Notes: generated from the sequence alone by a model not told the origin. Shown: positions 30,528 to 41,652, numbered from the stretch's first letter. The stretch is 64,000 bases of DNA from Terrirhizobium terrae (GCF_030323265.1 NZ_CP104992.1:1649501-1713500); one strand, 5' to 3'. Translations and numbers: made by a program.

Positions 30528-31334
30528 TTACTCGACGTCGGCCTTGCGCAGCTTGTCGAGGGTCGGCAGAGAGGTGATGCTGTAGCCGGCGTCGACATAA
30601 TGCACTTCGCCGGTCACGCCGCGGGAGAGATCCGACAGAAGATAGAGGGCGGAGCCGCCGATATCTTCGATGGTCGCAGTGCGGCGAAGCGGGGCGTTTT
30701 CCTTGTTCCAGGAATAGATCGCCCGGGCGTCCGAAATGCCGGCGCCTGCAAGCGTGCGGACCGGGCCTGCCGAGATCGTGTTGACGCGGATGTCCTGCGG
30801 GCCGTAGTCGGCCGCCAGATAGCGCACGGAGGCTTCCAGCGCGGCCTTGGCGACACCCATGACGTTGTAGTTCGGGATGACGCGCTGGGAGCCGTTATAG
30901 GTAAGCGTCAGCATCGAGCCGCCATTGGTCATCAGCGGCGCTGCGCGCCTGGCGATCTCAGTGAAGGAGAAACAGGAAATCACCATCGTGCGCGAGAAGT
31001 TTTCCCGCGTCGTGTTGGCATAAAGGCCTTTCAACTCGTTCTTGTCGGAAAAACCGATGGCATGAACGAGGAAGTCGAAACTGCCCCAGCGTTCCTTGAT
31101 CGCGTCGAAGGTCGCGTCCACGGATGCGATGTCTTCCACGTCGCAGGGGATGACGAAGTCCGAATTCACCTCGGCGGCGAGCGGCTTGACGCGCTTGCCG
31201 AGAGCTTCACCCTGATAGGTGAAGGCGAGTTCCGCGCCCTGTGCGGCCACCGCCTTGGCAATGCCCCAGGCGATGGAATGGTTGTTGGCGACCCCCATGA
31301 TCAGGCCGCGTTTACCCTGCATGATTCCTGTCAT
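30528..31334 (-). CDS. fabI: Enoyl-[acyl-carrier-protein] reductase (NADH)
   Basis: 268 residues. Last reduction of type II fatty acid elongation. Short-chain dehydrogenase with the FabI cofactor motif GLIMGVANNHSIAWGIAKA and the active-site Tyr-x6-Lys in PNYNVMGVAKAALE. The start at 31334 (MTGIMQGKRG) is four bases after the fabB stop. Third gene of the fabA-fabB-fabI operon, an order typical of Rhizobiaceae. Confidence 0.96.
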   Translation of the reverse strand: MTGIMQGKRGLIMGVANNHSIAWGIAKAVAAQGAELAFTYQGEALGKRVKPLAAEVNSDFVIPCDVEDIASVDATFDAIKERWGSFDFLVHAIGFSDKNELKGLYANTTRENFSRTMVISCFSFTEIARRAAPLMTNGGSMLTLTYNGSQRVIPNYNVMGVAKAALEASVRYLAADYGPQDIRVNTISAGPVRTLAGAGISDARAIYSWNKENAPLRRTATIEDIGGSALYLLSDLSRGVTGEVHYVDAGYSITSLPTLDKLRKADVE

Positions 31335-31338
31335 GGAA

Positions 31339-32562
31339 TTATCCGTTATAGCGCTGGAAGACGAGCGTTGCATTGGTGCCGCCGAAACCGAACGAGTTGG
31401 AAAGGACGGTGTCGATCTTGGCATTATCGATGCGGCTGCGGACGATCGGAACGCCGTCGAATTCCGGGTCGAGGTTTTCGATATGCGCGCTTTCGCCGAT
31501 GAAGCCGTTCTGCATCATCAGCAGGCCGTAGATCGATTCCTGCACACCGGCAGCACCCAGCGAATGGCCGGTCAGCGACTTGGTGGACTGGATATGCGGG
31601 ATCTTGTCCTTGAAGACTTCGCGGATCGCGCCGATTTCCTTCGAGTCACCCACCGGCGTCGAGGTGCCGTGGGTGTTGATGTAATCGACTTCGCCCTTCA
31701 CGGTCGCAAGCGCCTGGCGCATGCAGCGGATCGCGCCTTCGCCAGACGGAGCGACCATGTCGTAACCGTCGGAGGTCGCGCCGTAGCCGGTGATTTCGGC
31801 ATAGATCTTGGCGCCGCGGGCCTTGGCATGTTCCAGCTCTTCGAGCACGAGAACGCCCGCGCCACCGGCGATGACGAAACCGTCGCGGTCGACGTCATAG
31901 GCGCGCGAGGCGACTTCCGGCTGGTTGTTGCGCTTCGACGACATGGCGCCCATGGCGTCGAACAGGTTCGACATGGTCCAGTCGAGATCTTCGTGGCCGC
32001 CAGCGAACATGATGTCCTGCTTGCCCCACTGGATCATTTCAGCGGCATTGCCGATGCAGTGCGCCGAGGTCGAGCAGGCCGACGAGATCGAGTAGTTGAC
32101 GCCGTGGATCTTGAACCAGGTGGCAAGCGTCGCGGATGCCGTGGAAGACATGGCCTTCGGCACGGCGAACGGGCCGATGCGCTTCGGGCTGTTGTTCTTG
32201 ATGGTGATGTCGGCCGCTTCGATCAGCGTGCGGGTGGAAGGACCGCCCGAACCCATGATGATACCGGCACGCTCGTTTTCAGCGTAGTCCTTTTCCTCAA
32301 GGCCGCTGTCGGCCAGCGCCTGCTTCATCGCGACGTGGTTCCACGATCCGCCCTGGGAGAGGAAGCGCATGGCGCGACGGTCTACCAGATCCGTCACGTC
32401 GATATTCGGCTTTCCCCAGACCTGGCACTTGAAGCCATGCTCCGCAAAGTCGGGAGAAAAGGAAATGCCGGACTTTGCCTGCCGCAGGGATTCGGTGACT
32501 TCGCCAGCGTCGTTACCGATCGAGGACACGATACCGAGGCCCGTGACAACTACCCGTCTCAT
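31339..32562 (-). CDS. fabB: 3-oxoacyl-[acyl-carrier-protein] synthase I
   Basis: 407 residues. Condensing enzyme needed with FabA for unsaturated fatty acids. Thiolase fold with catalytic Cys163 ([12 protein letters not shown]), the first His in [12 protein letters not shown] and the second in [12 protein letters not shown]. Intact, family length. 53 bases after fabA. Confidence 0.97.
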   Translation of the reverse strand: MRRVVVTGLGIVSSIGNDAGEVTESLRQAKSGISFSPDFAEHGFKCQVWGKPNIDVTDLVDRRAMRFLSQGGSWNHVAMKQALADSGLEEKDYAENERAGIIMGSGGPSTRTLIEAADITIKNNSPKRIGPFAVPKAMSSTASATLATWFKIHGVNYSISSACSTSAHCIGNAAEMIQWGKQDIMFAGGHEDLDWTMSNLFDAMGAMSSKRNNQPEVASRAYDVDRDGFVIAGGAGVLVLEELEHAKARGAKIYAEITGYGATSDGYDMVAPSGEGAIRCMRQALATVKGEVDYINTHGTSTPVGDSKEIGAIREVFKDKIPHIQSTKSLTGHSLGAAGVQESIYGLLMMQNGFIGESAHIENLDPEFDGVPIVRSRIDNAKIDTVLSNSFGFGGTNATLVFQRYNG

Positions 32563-32615
32563 CTCATCTACCTTTGTTGTTTCGTCAGTCGCCTATGTTG
32601 ATCCATTACCGGATC

Positions 32616-33131
32616 TCAGGCGGTCTTTTCCTTGGACAGACCGACGCGCAGGTCGGATGCCTGATAAATGGTTTCGCCATCGGCCTTCAGCCAGCCGTCG
32701 GCAGTGCCGAGCACGAGGCGGCCCTTCATGACGCGCTTGAAGTCGATGCCGTATTCGAGAAGCTTGGTGGTCGGGCGGATCATGCCCTTGAATTTCACTT
32801 CGCCGGTCGAAAGCGCCATGCCGCGGCCTTCTTCGCCCAGCCAGCCGAGGAAGAAGCCGGTCAGCTGCCACATGCCGTCAAGGCCGAGGCAGCCCGGCAT
32901 GATCGGGTTGCCCTCGAAATGGCAGGGGAAATACCAGTCGTCGGGTTTGACGTCGTATTCGGCGCGCAGATAGCCCTTGTCGAAGGCGCCGCCGGTTTCC
33001 GAAATTTCGGTGATACGGTGGACCATCAGCATGGGCGGCAGCGGCAGCTGCGCGTTACCGGGCCCGAAGAGTTCGCCATGGGCGCAGGCGATGAGTTCTT
33101 CGTAGCTGAAGCTGGACTGTCTGGTTGCCAT
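32616..33131 (-). CDS. fabA: 3-hydroxydecanoyl-[acyl-carrier-protein] dehydratase/isomerase
   Basis: 171 residues, the family length. Hot-dog fold enzyme that makes and isomerises the C10 double bond. Active-site His71 in [20 protein letters not shown] and Asp85 in the same motif. ATG 33131 ([14 protein letters not shown]) is chosen by family length. First gene of the fabA-fabB-fabI operon, divergent from irr. Confidence 0.96.
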   Translation of the reverse strand: MATRQSSFSYEELIACAHGELFGPGNAQLPLPPMLMVHRITEISETGGAFDKGYLRAEYDVKPDDWYFPCHFEGNPIMPGCLGLDGMWQLTGFFLGWLGEEGRGMALSTGEVKFKGMIRPTTKLLEYGIDFKRVMKGRLVLGTADGWLKADGETIYQASDLRVGLSKEKTA

Positions 33132-33459
33132 CGAGTTTCCGTTTTCCCCTGTGGTCACAATTTCCGGCCGCAGCTTTAGAGCAAGACCGGATGAATTTGA
33201 AGTCTGCGATGTTCCCGGCGCCTTCGGCTGCCACCGCCAGGCTCAAGGCCCGGACTTGCGTTTCAAGGGCCCTGGAACATCATTTGTCACGTCCGCATAT
33301 AGGAAGCGGGGCACGCAAACCAGAGGTATCAGCACAAATTCCGTCGATTTGAGAGGAGGCCGGCACCGCTCAACGTTAGAAATGGTTGAATCTATGCGCG
33401 CCAAAAGTTATATCGAAAACTCAAGATACTATCGCGACTTGTTGGAGCGTCGGGAACAT
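33132..33459. promoter_or_regulatory. Divergent control region of fabA and irr
   Basis: About 330 bases with promoters expected in both directions. TTAGAAATGGTTGAATCTA at 33375-33393 resembles, only loosely, the iron control element bound by Irr (inverted TTTAGAA/TTCTAAA halves); autoregulation would fit its place upstream of irr. If irr starts at an in-frame ATG near 33381 instead, this site would be partly coding. Confidence 0.35.
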
Positions 33460-33876
33460 ATGGCAGAAGCCATGACGAACATTGAGGTGAAACTGCGCCA
33501 TCACGGCCTGCGGCCCACGCGGCAAAGGGTCGCCTTGGGAGATCTTCTGTTCGCCAAGGGCGACCGTCACCTGACGGTCGAGGAGCTGCATGACGAAGCT
33601 GTGATCGCCGGCGTGCCGGTGTCGCTGGCAACCGTCTACAACACGCTGCACCAGTTCACCGAGGCAGGACTGATCCGTGTTCTTGCCGTCGAGGGTGCCA
33701 AGACCTATTTCGATACCAATACGTCGGATCACCATCACTTCTTCGTCGAAGGGCGCAACGAAGTGCTCGACGTGCCGGTCAACAATCTTCAGATCGGCAA
33801 TATTCCCGAGCCGCCGGAAGGCATGGAAATCGCCCACGTGGATGTGATCATCCGCCTGCGCGAGAAGCGTTCCTAA
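33460..33876 (+). CDS. irr: Iron response regulator Irr (Fur family)
   Basis: 138 residues. Haem-responsive Fur-family regulator that replaces Fur as the main iron regulator in Rhizobiales. DNA-binding domain GLRPTRQRVALGDLLFAKGD, recognition helix in SLATVYNTLHQFTEAGLI, and the His cluster TSDHHHFFVEG typical of Irr. The start at 33460 (MAEAMTNIEVKL) has GGGA close by; a 26-residue longer form from 33381 (MVESMRAKSY...) is possible. The gene overlaps the end of the TRIC-type gene by 4 bases tail to tail. Confidence 0.92.
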   Translation: MAEAMTNIEVKLRHHGLRPTRQRVALGDLLFAKGDRHLTVEELHDEAVIAGVPVSLATVYNTLHQFTEAGLIRVLAVEGAKTYFDTNTSDHHHFFVEGRNEVLDVPVNNLQIGNIPEPPEGMEIAHVDVIIRLREKRS

Positions 33877-34535
33877 GACTTTTTCCGTTTTTTCCTGACC
33901 GATTTCATCGCCTCTTCTGGGGGACGGCCCGGCCGTGGCATATACCGCGGCAGGGTCCAACCATAATGGATAGCGCCACCGCGCAGCGCAAAGGCGATCG
34001 CGACACCGACGCTGGCGCTGACGATCAGCGGTTGCCCCATCGCGTGCACTGCCGTGAAGGCGCCTGATCCTGCCAGTGCTGCTGTGATGTAGATCTCCGG
34101 CCTGAGAAGCACGGAGGGTTCATTGGCGAGAATATCGCGCAGGATGCCGCCGAGCGTCGCGGTCATGATGCCGGTGACGATGGCGATGGTGGGCGATCCC
34201 GTCGCTGCCATGCCCTTGGCCGCGCCGAGCACGCAATAGGCGGCAAGGCCGATCGCATCCAGCCAGATCAGCAGCCGATAGCGCCATTCCACCCGATGCG
34301 CGGTGAAATAGACGACGGCGCCGGTGATCACGCAGATGAGAATATAGCCTGGGTCTATCACCCAGAAGACCGGCCGGCCGAGAATGATGTCGCGCACCGT
34401 TCCTCCACCCATGCCCGTCACCGCGGCAAAGAACAGGAAGCCGATGAGATCGAGTTCCTTGCGGGAGGCGGCAAGCGCGCCGGTTGCGGCAAACACGGCG
34501 ACGCCCGCATAGTCGAGGATCATCATGAGGGACAT
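33873..34535 (-). CDS. TRIC-type (UPF0126) cation channel family membrane protein
   Basis: 220 residues with seven hydrophobic segments arranged as two repeats. Each repeat has the glycine/arginine motif of the family: AAVTGMGGGTVRDIILGRP and IMTATLGGILRDILANEP. GGAG six bases before ATG 34535 fixes the start. Prokaryotic TRIC homologues form homotrimeric cation channels; the physiological ion here is unknown. Basic C-terminus SVRKKRKKS. Confidence 0.88.
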   Translation of the reverse strand: MSLMMILDYAGVAVFAATGALAASRKELDLIGFLFFAAVTGMGGGTVRDIILGRPVFWVIDPGYILICVITGAVVYFTAHRVEWRYRLLIWLDAIGLAAYCVLGAAKGMAATGSPTIAIVTGIMTATLGGILRDILANEPSVLLRPEIYITAALAGSGAFTAVHAMGQPLIVSASVGVAIAFALRGGAIHYGWTLPRYMPRPGRPPEEAMKSVRKKRKKS

Positions 34536-34650
34536 TTCATTCTCCAGCGTCGCGCAAGTGCTCGCCCTTAAGGATAGCCGCTGTCGCCCGCGCCCGTCAT
34601 CCGTGGCCGGGCGCCATGAACAGATGATTTTGAACCAAGACGATGTGCCG

Positions 34651-35148
34651 ATGGTGGGAAAGTTGAAGAAGCGACTGGTCACGATAGTTCAAGCGATCGC
34701 CCTGTCGGTCACGCTCCTTGCGGTGCCGACCATGGCTGCCGCCCAGCAGGAACTGGTCAGCGATCCGGAAATCTTCGAGAAGACGCATTTCAACGAGACC
34801 TGCAAGACGGTCGAATACGGTCCCGATTTCGTCAAGCGCTTCGACATCAACAATGACGGGATTATCGATGCGGTCATCAATCATGGCGAACTGACCTGCG
34901 ACGGTGTGCGCGGCCCGAAATGCTCGGCTGACGGCTGCCCGAACAATTTCTACGTTCAGGTGAAGGAAGGCGGCTACATCATGATCGCCACCGCCCAGGT
35001 CTATGGCTACGACTTCGTCCAGTATTTCGGCAACATGGTCTTCATGTTCAAAATGCATCCGCGCTTCTGCGAGCGCACCGATGCAAAACCCTGCGAGATG
35101 CGCGTGCGCGCCCGCGGCGTGCGCTTCGTCACCATCTCGAAGAAATAG
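34651..35148 (+). CDS. Secreted protein with EF-hand-like loop, unknown function
   Basis: 165 residues with a signal peptide (KKRLVTIVQAIALSVTLLAV, cleavage near AAA-Q). The mature protein has FDINNDGIIDAVIN, a good match to a DxNxDG calcium-binding loop, and several Cys (TCKTVEY, LTCDGVRGPKCSADGCP, RFCERTDAKPCEM) likely paired in the periplasm. I do not recognise the family. The start could also be ATG 34624. It stands alone, divergent from the TRIC-type gene and tail to tail with the YdcF-like gene. Confidence 0.7.
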   Translation: MVGKLKKRLVTIVQAIALSVTLLAVPTMAAAQQELVSDPEIFEKTHFNETCKTVEYGPDFVKRFDINNDGIIDAVINHGELTCDGVRGPKCSADGCPNNFYVQVKEGGYIMIATAQVYGYDFVQYFGNMVFMFKMHPRFCERTDAKPCEMRVRARGVRFVTISKK

Positions 35149-35157
35149 CCTCCAGGT

Positions 35158-35934
35158 TTAGAAACCGTCGATCCGCCCTGCGATCCGGTAGCCGATCAGC
35201 GCCATCCATTCCCTCACGGCGGTCGCCGTCAGTTGGGCATTGAGCGACGGCTGGGTGAAGTCGAGGCCGAGCGTGACCTTGCCGCTGGTGCGGAAATCGA
35301 CCGGCCAGGGCGTGACGGATATGCCGGCCTTTTTGAACAGCGCGACCGAGCGTGGCATGTGGAAGGCCGAGGTGATCAGCGCGCAGTTATTGAGGCCGGC
35401 CGCCTCCAGCAATTGGGTGGTGTTGACCGTGTTCTCGAAGGTGGTGCGCGATGTATTGTCCTTCACCATGCGGTAAGAGGGCACACCGAAGGCGGTGAAG
35501 AAGCGTTCGGAAGCCTGCGCCTCACCCTCATAGACGCCGCTGAACGAGCCGTCGCCGCCCGAAATCAGGATGCGCGACTGCGGATATTTGAGCGCCAGCC
35601 TCAAGGCCTCGACAAACCGGTCGGCGGCCTGGTTGAACTCAATGCCGCCGCGCGCGGTGGTCACCTCACTCTCGAAGACGCCGCCGAGCACGATCATGCA
35701 GGAAAGTGCTTCCGGATCGGCCGGCTTCGCGGTGCGGTCCTCGAGGTGCTGCAGGGCAAGCGAGCCGATGGTCGTGTAAAGCGTCACGAACAGCACGAGC
35801 GCTGAGATGAGGGCAGAAAGATCGCCGAGCTTTCTGAAGCCCAAAAGGCCGAGAAGTGCCGCAAGTGCTGCGAACAGGAAGGCGATGGAAAGCGGCTGGG
35901 CGACCAGCCAGATCAGCTTGGAAATGAGGAACAT
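35158..35934 (-). CDS. YdcF/ElyC-like DUF218 membrane protein
   Basis: 258 residues: two N-terminal membrane helices (about 5-32 and 38-62) and a DUF218 Rossmann-like domain with MIVLGGVFES, RILISGGDGS, KDNTSRTTFENTVNT and LITSAFHMPRSVALFKKAGI. Relatives ElyC and SanA act in cell-envelope carbon or peptidoglycan homeostasis; the exact activity is unknown. Confidence 0.88.
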   Translation of the reverse strand: MFLISKLIWLVAQPLSIAFLFAALAALLGLLGFRKLGDLSALISALVLFVTLYTTIGSLALQHLEDRTAKPADPEALSCMIVLGGVFESEVTTARGGIEFNQAADRFVEALRLALKYPQSRILISGGDGSFSGVYEGEAQASERFFTAFGVPSYRMVKDNTSRTTFENTVNTTQLLEAAGLNNCALITSAFHMPRSVALFKKAGISVTPWPVDFRTSGKVTLGLDFTQPSLNAQLTATAVREWMALIGYRIAGRIDGF

Positions 35935-35967
35935 GAACTGCCGCGCGATTGATTCTTGGCGGCAAGC

Positions 35968-36684
35968 TTACAGGGCGCGGCGCCGGGCGGAAACGATCGG
36001 CTGCTGAAAATGCAACTGCAGCGAACGCGGCAGGAGTGCGGTGACGAAGGCGAGCGCGAGCGTTGCGACCGAAACGATCCACAGTGCATGGCTGCCGGCA
36101 TAATGGGTGAGGAAGGCGCCGGTGACGGCGCCGCCGGCCATGCCCGTCCATGGCACGCACTGGATCAGCCAACCGGTCGGGTTGCGGTCTCCGACCAGCC
36201 AGCGACCGATCCCGCGGCCAAAGCGGGACAGCGCTCCCGTTACATAGGTGAGGCCGATCGGCAGGCCTTCGATATGTTCGACTGTCGCGTTGATCATGCC
36301 CATGGACAGGACGACGAGATAGAATTGCAGCCTCAGCTGATCGGCCGGGACGATGGAGGCAAAGGCGAGCAGGATTGCCACGCCCGACAGAACGACGAAG
36401 GCACGACGGGCCGACAGCGTATGGGCAAGCACGATGCCGAGCGCGTTGCCGAGGATGAAGACCCAGAGCGCGAAGAACAGGATGAGCGCGTGGCCATAAT
36501 CGCCATCGGCGAACGATAGCGCCGCGCGCGTCGTGTTGCCCGTCATGAAGGAAACGAAGTCGCCGGAGAGCAGCAGGCCCACCGCATCCGTCATGCCCGC
36601 AATGAAGGAAATGGCCGCAACCAGCGCCAGCCCGGTCGCGGTTCTGCGCCTGTGAATGATATGCCGACGTCTCTGCCGTGTCAT
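35968..36684 (-). CDS. YoaK-like DUF1275 membrane protein
   Basis: 238 residues, six or seven transmembrane segments. The family signature VAAISFIAGMTDAVGLLLSG and DFVSFMTGNTTR lies at the start of the membrane domain, and the later VEHIEGLPIGLTYVTGAL also fits. GAGG before the ATG at 36684 supports the start. Function of the family is unknown. Confidence 0.88.
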   Translation of the reverse strand: MTRQRRRHIIHRRRTATGLALVAAISFIAGMTDAVGLLLSGDFVSFMTGNTTRAALSFADGDYGHALILFFALWVFILGNALGIVLAHTLSARRAFVVLSGVAILLAFASIVPADQLRLQFYLVVLSMGMINATVEHIEGLPIGLTYVTGALSRFGRGIGRWLVGDRNPTGWLIQCVPWTGMAGGAVTGAFLTHYAGSHALWIVSVATLALAFVTALLPRSLQLHFQQPIVSARRRAL

Positions 36685-36776
36685 GAAGCCCTCGCAGCCA
36701 CCAATGCTGCCGGGGATTCTGCATCCGGCATTGATCCAGGACAATGCACGACTGCAAACATGCCGTCTGGCCGGAT

Positions 36777-37985
36777 TTAACGGTCTTTCATCCAGTTGAT
36801 CATGCCCCGTGCGGCGGCACGGCCGGTGGCGAAACAGGCGGTCAGCAGATAGCCGCCTGTCGGGGCCTCCCAGTCCAGCATCTCGCCGGCGGCAAAGAGG
36901 CCGGGTTTTGTCTTCAACATATAGCCTTGGTCGATTGCGTCCCAGGCGATGCCGCCGGCTGACGAGATAGCCTCGGCGATCGGGCGCGGACGCAGCAGCG
37001 GGATGGGCAGGGCCTTGATCAATGCCGCCAGTTGTTCCGGCGCCATGCGATTGGCATCCGGCGCGAGTTCGCGAATGAGCGCTGCCTTGACGCCGTCGAT
37101 CCCGGCACCCTTGCGCAGCCGGTTGGAAAAGCTCGCCTTGGCATCCTGGCGGGAGAGGTCACGGACGAGACGCTCAACGCTTCGGCCGGGCATCAGGTCG
37201 ACGACCAGTGCCGCTTGACCGGTGGCGGAAAGCCGGTCGCGCAGGGCGGCGGAATGGGCATAGACGAGACTGCCCTCGATCCCGTGTTTCGAGATCACGA
37301 ACTCGCCCTGATGGCTGCCGGCGTCGGAGGTCGTCACGACCGACTTCAGCGGCGCGCCGGCGAAACGCTCGACGAAGACGTCGCTCCAGGCGACGTCAAA
37401 ACCGCAATTGGCCGGGATCAGGGCGTTGACGTTGACGCCCTGATCCCGAAGCCACGGCACCCAGGCGGCATCCGAACCGAGCCGTGGCCAGCTTGCGCCG
37501 CCGAGCGCGAGGAGAGCGGCATCCGGCCGGACGGTGATTGCGCCGTCCGGCGTTTCAAAGCGATATCCATTGTCATCGAAGCCGATCCAGCGGTGCCGGG
37601 TCTTGAGCGTCACACTTTGGGCTTCAAGCCGCTTCAGCCAGGCACGCAACAGCGGTGATGCCTTCATCGCGGTCGGGAAGACACGGCCGGACGTGCCGGT
37701 GAATGTTTCAGTGCCGAGGTCGGCTGCCCATTGGCGCACGTCTTCCGGCGTGAAGGCATCGAGCGCCGGCCGCAATCGCGATGAGGCCATGCCGAAGCGT
37801 TCGGCAAAGCGTGAAAACTCTTCCGAATGGGTGATGTTCAGCCCGGATTTTCCGGCAAGCAGAAATTTGCGCGCGAAGGTCGGCATCGCGTCGTAGACGG
37901 TCGCGGCATGACCTGCGGCGGAAAGTACCTCCGCCGCCATCAGTCCCGCCGGCCCGCCGCCGATGATCGCAACCTGTTTCGTCAT
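36777..37985 (-). CDS. YhiN/HI0933-like FAD-dependent oxidoreductase
   Basis: 402 residues. FAD-binding Rossmann motif at the N-terminus (VAIIGGGPAGLMAAEVLSAAG) and the family's AGKSGLNITHSEEF motif. It ends with the second nucleotide contact KPGLFAAGEMLDWEAPTGGY. The substrate is not established for the family. The next gene (5-oxoprolinase) ends 19 bases upstream of its start, so both may be co-transcribed. Confidence 0.88.
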   Translation of the reverse strand: MTKQVAIIGGGPAGLMAAEVLSAAGHAATVYDAMPTFARKFLLAGKSGLNITHSEEFSRFAERFGMASSRLRPALDAFTPEDVRQWAADLGTETFTGTSGRVFPTAMKASPLLRAWLKRLEAQSVTLKTRHRWIGFDDNGYRFETPDGAITVRPDAALLALGGASWPRLGSDAAWVPWLRDQGVNVNALIPANCGFDVAWSDVFVERFAGAPLKSVVTTSDAGSHQGEFVISKHGIEGSLVYAHSAALRDRLSATGQAALVVDLMPGRSVERLVRDLSRQDAKASFSNRLRKGAGIDGVKAALIRELAPDANRMAPEQLAALIKALPIPLLRPRPIAEAISSAGGIAWDAIDQGYMLKTKPGLFAAGEMLDWEAPTGGYLLTACFATGRAAARGMINWMKDR

Positions 37986-38004
37986 GATCTCCGGTTAAGG
38001 CAGA

Positions 38005-41000
38005 TCACTCCTCTTTTCCATAGCCTCCGGCCGTCGGTGTGACGACGGTCACCGCTTCGCCCGCGTGGATGACGGTCTGATCGCAGCCTTTGAGTTCTTC
38101 GATGGTGCCGTCGACTCGGCGCACGGTGGTGAGGCCGAGCTGGCCTTCCTCGCCGCCGTCGAGCCCGTGAGGCTTGATCGTCCGGTGCGACGAGAGGATG
38201 GCGCAATCCATCTTTTCGAGGAAACGGATCGTCCGCTTGGTGCCGTCTCCGGCCGAAAACGCGCCCTTGCCGCCGGAGTTCTCGCGGATGTGGAAATCTT
38301 CCAGCAGGACCGGATAGCGCGTTTCCAGGATTTCCGGGTCGGTGAGGCGCGAGTTCGTCATGTGGACATGCACCGCATCCGTGCCGGCAAAGCCGGTGCC
38401 GTCGTTGAACCGGCCGGCCGGTGAGCCGGAGCATAGCGTCTCGTAATACTGGTAGGTGGCATTGCCGAAGGTGAGATTGTTCATCGTGCCCTGGCTCGCC
38501 GCAATCGCGCCGAGCGCCCCGAACAGCGCATTGGTCACATGCTGTGACGTCTCGACATTGCCGGCAACAACTGCCGCCGGATATTGCGGCTTCAGCATCG
38601 AGCCCTCCGGCACGATGATCTTGATCGGCTTGAGGCAGCCGGCATTCATCGGGATGGAGCTTTCCACCATGACGCGGAAGACATAAAGCACGGCGGCACG
38701 GGTGACCGGTTCGGGAGCGTTGAAATTGTTCTTTTTCTGCTCGCTGGTGCCGGTGAAATCGACGGTCGCCTCGCGTTTCTGCTTGTCGACGGTGATCTTC
38801 ACCTTGATCGTACTGCCTTGGTCTGTCGTGTAGGCGAATTCCGCGTCGTTCAGCTTTTCCAGCACGCGGCGGACGCTTTCCTCCGCATTGTCCTGCACAT
38901 GGCCCATATAGGCTTGCACGACGTCTAGGCCGAACTGGCCGATCATCTTGCGCATCTCGTGCACGCCCTTTTCGTTGGCGGCAATCTGGGCGCGAAGGTC
39001 GGCGACGTTCTGGGCGACGTTACGGGCAGGGTAGGGATGGTCGGAGAGCAGGTTCGTGATGCCCGCCTCGTCGAACCGGCCACGATCGACCAGCAGCACG
39101 TTGTCGAACAGCACGCCTTCCTCGTTCACCGTGGTGGCCAGCGGCGTCATGGAACCGGGCGCGGTGCCGCCGACATCGGCATGGTGGCCGCGCGAGGCGA
39201 CGTAGAACAAAATGTTCTTGCCCGCGTCATCGAAAACGGGCGTGACGACCGTGATATCCGGCAGATGCGTGCCGCCATTATAGGGAGCGTTGAGGGCGAA
39301 CACGTCGCCGGGGCGGATCTTGCCCTTGTTCTGCGCAATCACGCTTTCCACCGAACGGTCCATCGAGCCGAGATGCACTGGCATATGCGGGGCATTGGCA
39401 ACGAGGGCGCCGTTTTCGTCGAACACGGCGCAGGAGAAGTCGAGGCGTTCCTTGATGTTCACCGAGGAGGCGGTGTTCTGCAGCGTCACGCCCATCTGTT
39501 CGGCGATCGACATGAACAGGTTGTTGAACACTTCCAGCAGAACCGGATCGGCCTGCGTGCCGACGGCCCTGGCGCGGGAAGGCTCGGCGACGCGCTTCAG
39601 GACGACATGGTTCAGCCTGGTGATCTCGAAGGCCCAGCCGTCTTCGACCACGATCGTCTGGTGCGGCTCGACGATCAGGCAGGGACCGTTGGCGCGTGCA
39701 CCGGGTGCGATATCGGAACGACGATAGATCGGTGCCTCTCGCCATGCGCCGCCGGAGAAGAATTTCGAGCTTTCCGCCGACTTCGGAGCGGCGGCATCGA
39801 GCGCAAATTCGGGTTCTGACGAATCCGCGCCGCCGCCGATGGCTTCGACCTCATAGGCCTCGAAGATGATCTCGCGGTTTTCGAAGATGAAGCCGAACTG
39901 CTTCTTGTGTGCCGTCTCGAAGGCGGCGGTCATCTCGGCCGCATCGGTCACGGTTACGGACAAAGTCGTATCCGTGCCCTGATAGCGTAGATGCGCACGA
40001 TGCAGGACTTCCGTATCCGCCTCCGCCACGCCCTGGCTCCTCATTTCGCCAAGCACAGCCGCCGTCAGTTCGTCGCGGATCGGGCCGAGCGAGGAGAGTG
40101 CGGCTGCAAGACCTTCCGAGACCGTGCGCTGCCGGGTGGCGCGGATATCGGCGAGGCCCATGCCATAGGCCGACAGAATGCCGGAAAAGGGATGGATGAG
40201 TACGGTCGAGATGCCGAGCGCATCGGCGGTGAGGCAGGCATGCTGGCCGCCTGCACCGCCGAAGCAGGTGAGCGCGTAATGGGTGACGTCATAGCCGCGC
40301 TGGACGCTGATCTTCTTCACCGCATTGGCCATGTTTTCGACCGCAATCGCAAGAAAGCCGTCGGCCACCTGTTCCGGCGTACGGCCGTCGCCGACCACCT
40401 TTGCCATGTCCTCGAAGGCCGCGCGCACCGCATCCGCATCGAGCGGCTGGTCACGGTTCGGGCCAAAAATCTTCGGGAAAAGGTCGGGCGACAGCTTGCC
40501 GAGCATGACATTGGCGTCGGTCACGGTCAGCGGCCCGCCGCGGCGATAGGCCTTGGGGCCTGGATTGGCGCCGGCGGAATCCGGCCCGGCGCGAAAGCGG
40601 CCGTTCTCGAAATGCAGGATCGAGCCGCCGCCGGCCGCCACCGTGTGGATCGACATCATCGGCGCGCGCATCCTGACGCCGGCAACTTCGGTTTCGAAGG
40701 AACGCTCAAGCTCGCCATCATAGTGGGAGACGTCGGTGGAGGTGCCGCCCATGTCGAAACCGACCATCTTGTCGAAACCGGCAAGCCGCGAGGTTTCGAC
40801 CGCGCCGACCACGCCACCGGCAGGACCGGAGAGGATCGCATCCTTGCCCTGGAACAGTCTTGCTGCGGTAAGTCCGCCAGAGGATTGCATGAACATCAGC
40901 TGCGGGCCGTCATCGCCGGTGCCGTTGGCATCCGCGCCGAGCTCTTCCGCCACCTGCTCCACGTAGCGGCGCAGAATCGGCGAGAGATAGGCGTCGACCA

Positions 41001-41652
41001 CGGTCGTGTCGCCCCGGCCGACCAGTTTGATCAGCGGCGAAACCTCGTGGCTGACGGAGATCTGGGTGAAACCGATCTCGCGGGCGATCCCGGCGGCGAG
41101 CTCTTCGTGAGCCGGGTAACGATAGGCGTGCATGAAGACGATGGCGATGGCGCGATAACCGGCGTCGAACTGGGCCTGCAGATCAGTGCGGACGGTCGCT
41201 TCATCCGGTGCCTCCTCGACCTCGCCATCGGCGCGGACGCGCTCGTCCACCTCGACCACGACGCTGTAGAGCAGTTCCGGCTTGATGATCCTCTTGGCAA
41301 AGATGTCGGCGCGGGCCTGGTAGCCGATCGCCAGCGCATCGCGGAAGCCACGGGTGGTGACGAGCAAAGTCTTTTCGCCCTTGCGCTCGAGCAGCGCATT
41401 GGTGGCAACTGTCGTGCCCATCTTCACCGCGCCAATCAGGCCCGACGGGATCGGTTCGCCCGCGGCACAACCCAAGAGCTCACGAATGCCCTGCACCGCA
41501 GCATCGCGATAGGCTTCGGGATTTTCCGACAGGACCTTGTGGGCGACCAGCGTTCCGTCCGGCTTGCGGCCGACGATATCGGTAAACGTGCCGCCACGAT
41601 CAATCCAGAAATCCCACTTCGCGCCAGTCACCGCCTGTGTGTCGCCAGCCAT
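38005..41652 (-). CDS. Fused hydantoinase/5-oxoprolinase (HyuA-HyuB type)
   Basis: 1215 residues joining both halves of the family. The HyuA-like ATP-binding part (about 1-690) starts [21 protein letters not shown] and has [13 protein letters not shown] and [17 protein letters not shown]. The HyuB-like part (about 710-1215) has [20 protein letters not shown] and [20 protein letters not shown] and ends [12 protein letters not shown]. Such fusions catalyse ATP-dependent opening of 5-oxoproline to glutamate or of hydantoins. Divergent TRAP genes upstream suggest the substrate is imported. Intact frame. Confidence 0.92.
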   Translation of the reverse strand: MAGDTQAVTGAKWDFWIDRGGTFTDIVGRKPDGTLVAHKVLSENPEAYRDAAVQGIRELLGCAAGEPIPSGLIGAVKMGTTVATNALLERKGEKTLLVTTRGFRDALAIGYQARADIFAKRIIKPELLYSVVVEVDERVRADGEVEEAPDEATVRTDLQAQFDAGYRAIAIVFMHAYRYPAHEELAAGIAREIGFTQISVSHEVSPLIKLVGRGDTTVVDAYLSPILRRYVEQVAEELGADANGTGDDGPQLMFMQSSGGLTAARLFQGKDAILSGPAGGVVGAVETSRLAGFDKMVGFDMGGTSTDVSHYDGELERSFETEVAGVRMRAPMMSIHTVAAGGGSILHFENGRFRAGPDSAGANPGPKAYRRGGPLTVTDANVMLGKLSPDLFPKIFGPNRDQPLDADAVRAAFEDMAKVVGDGRTPEQVADGFLAIAVENMANAVKKISVQRGYDVTHYALTCFGGAGGQHACLTADALGISTVLIHPFSGILSAYGMGLADIRATRQRTVSEGLAAALSSLGPIRDELTAAVLGEMRSQGVAEADTEVLHRAHLRYQGTDTTLSVTVTDAAEMTAAFETAHKKQFGFIFENREIIFEAYEVEAIGGGADSSEPEFALDAAAPKSAESSKFFSGGAWREAPIYRRSDIAPGARANGPCLIVEPHQTIVVEDGWAFEITRLNHVVLKRVAEPSRARAVGTQADPVLLEVFNNLFMSIAEQMGVTLQNTASSVNIKERLDFSCAVFDENGALVANAPHMPVHLGSMDRSVESVIAQNKGKIRPGDVFALNAPYNGGTHLPDITVVTPVFDDAGKNILFYVASRGHHADVGGTAPGSMTPLATTVNEEGVLFDNVLLVDRGRFDEAGITNLLSDHPYPARNVAQNVADLRAQIAANEKGVHEMRKMIGQFGLDVVQAYMGHVQDNAEESVRRVLEKLNDAEFAYTTDQGSTIKVKITVDKQKREATVDFTGTSEQKKNNFNAPEPVTRAAVLYVFRVMVESSIPMNAGCLKPIKIIVPEGSMLKPQYPAAVVAGNVETSQHVTNALFGALGAIAASQGTMNNLTFGNATYQYYETLCSGSPAGRFNDGTGFAGTDAVHVHMTNSRLTDPEILETRYPVLLEDFHIRENSGGKGAFSAGDGTKRTIRFLEKMDCAILSSHRTIKPHGLDGGEEGQLGLTTVRRVDGTIEELKGCDQTVIHAGEAVTVVTPTAGGYGKEE

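Noticed and set aside
33375..33393. Definite iron control element for Irr
   Set aside because: The match to the inverted consensus is weak and may lie inside the coding sequence; kept only as a tentative regulatory note.
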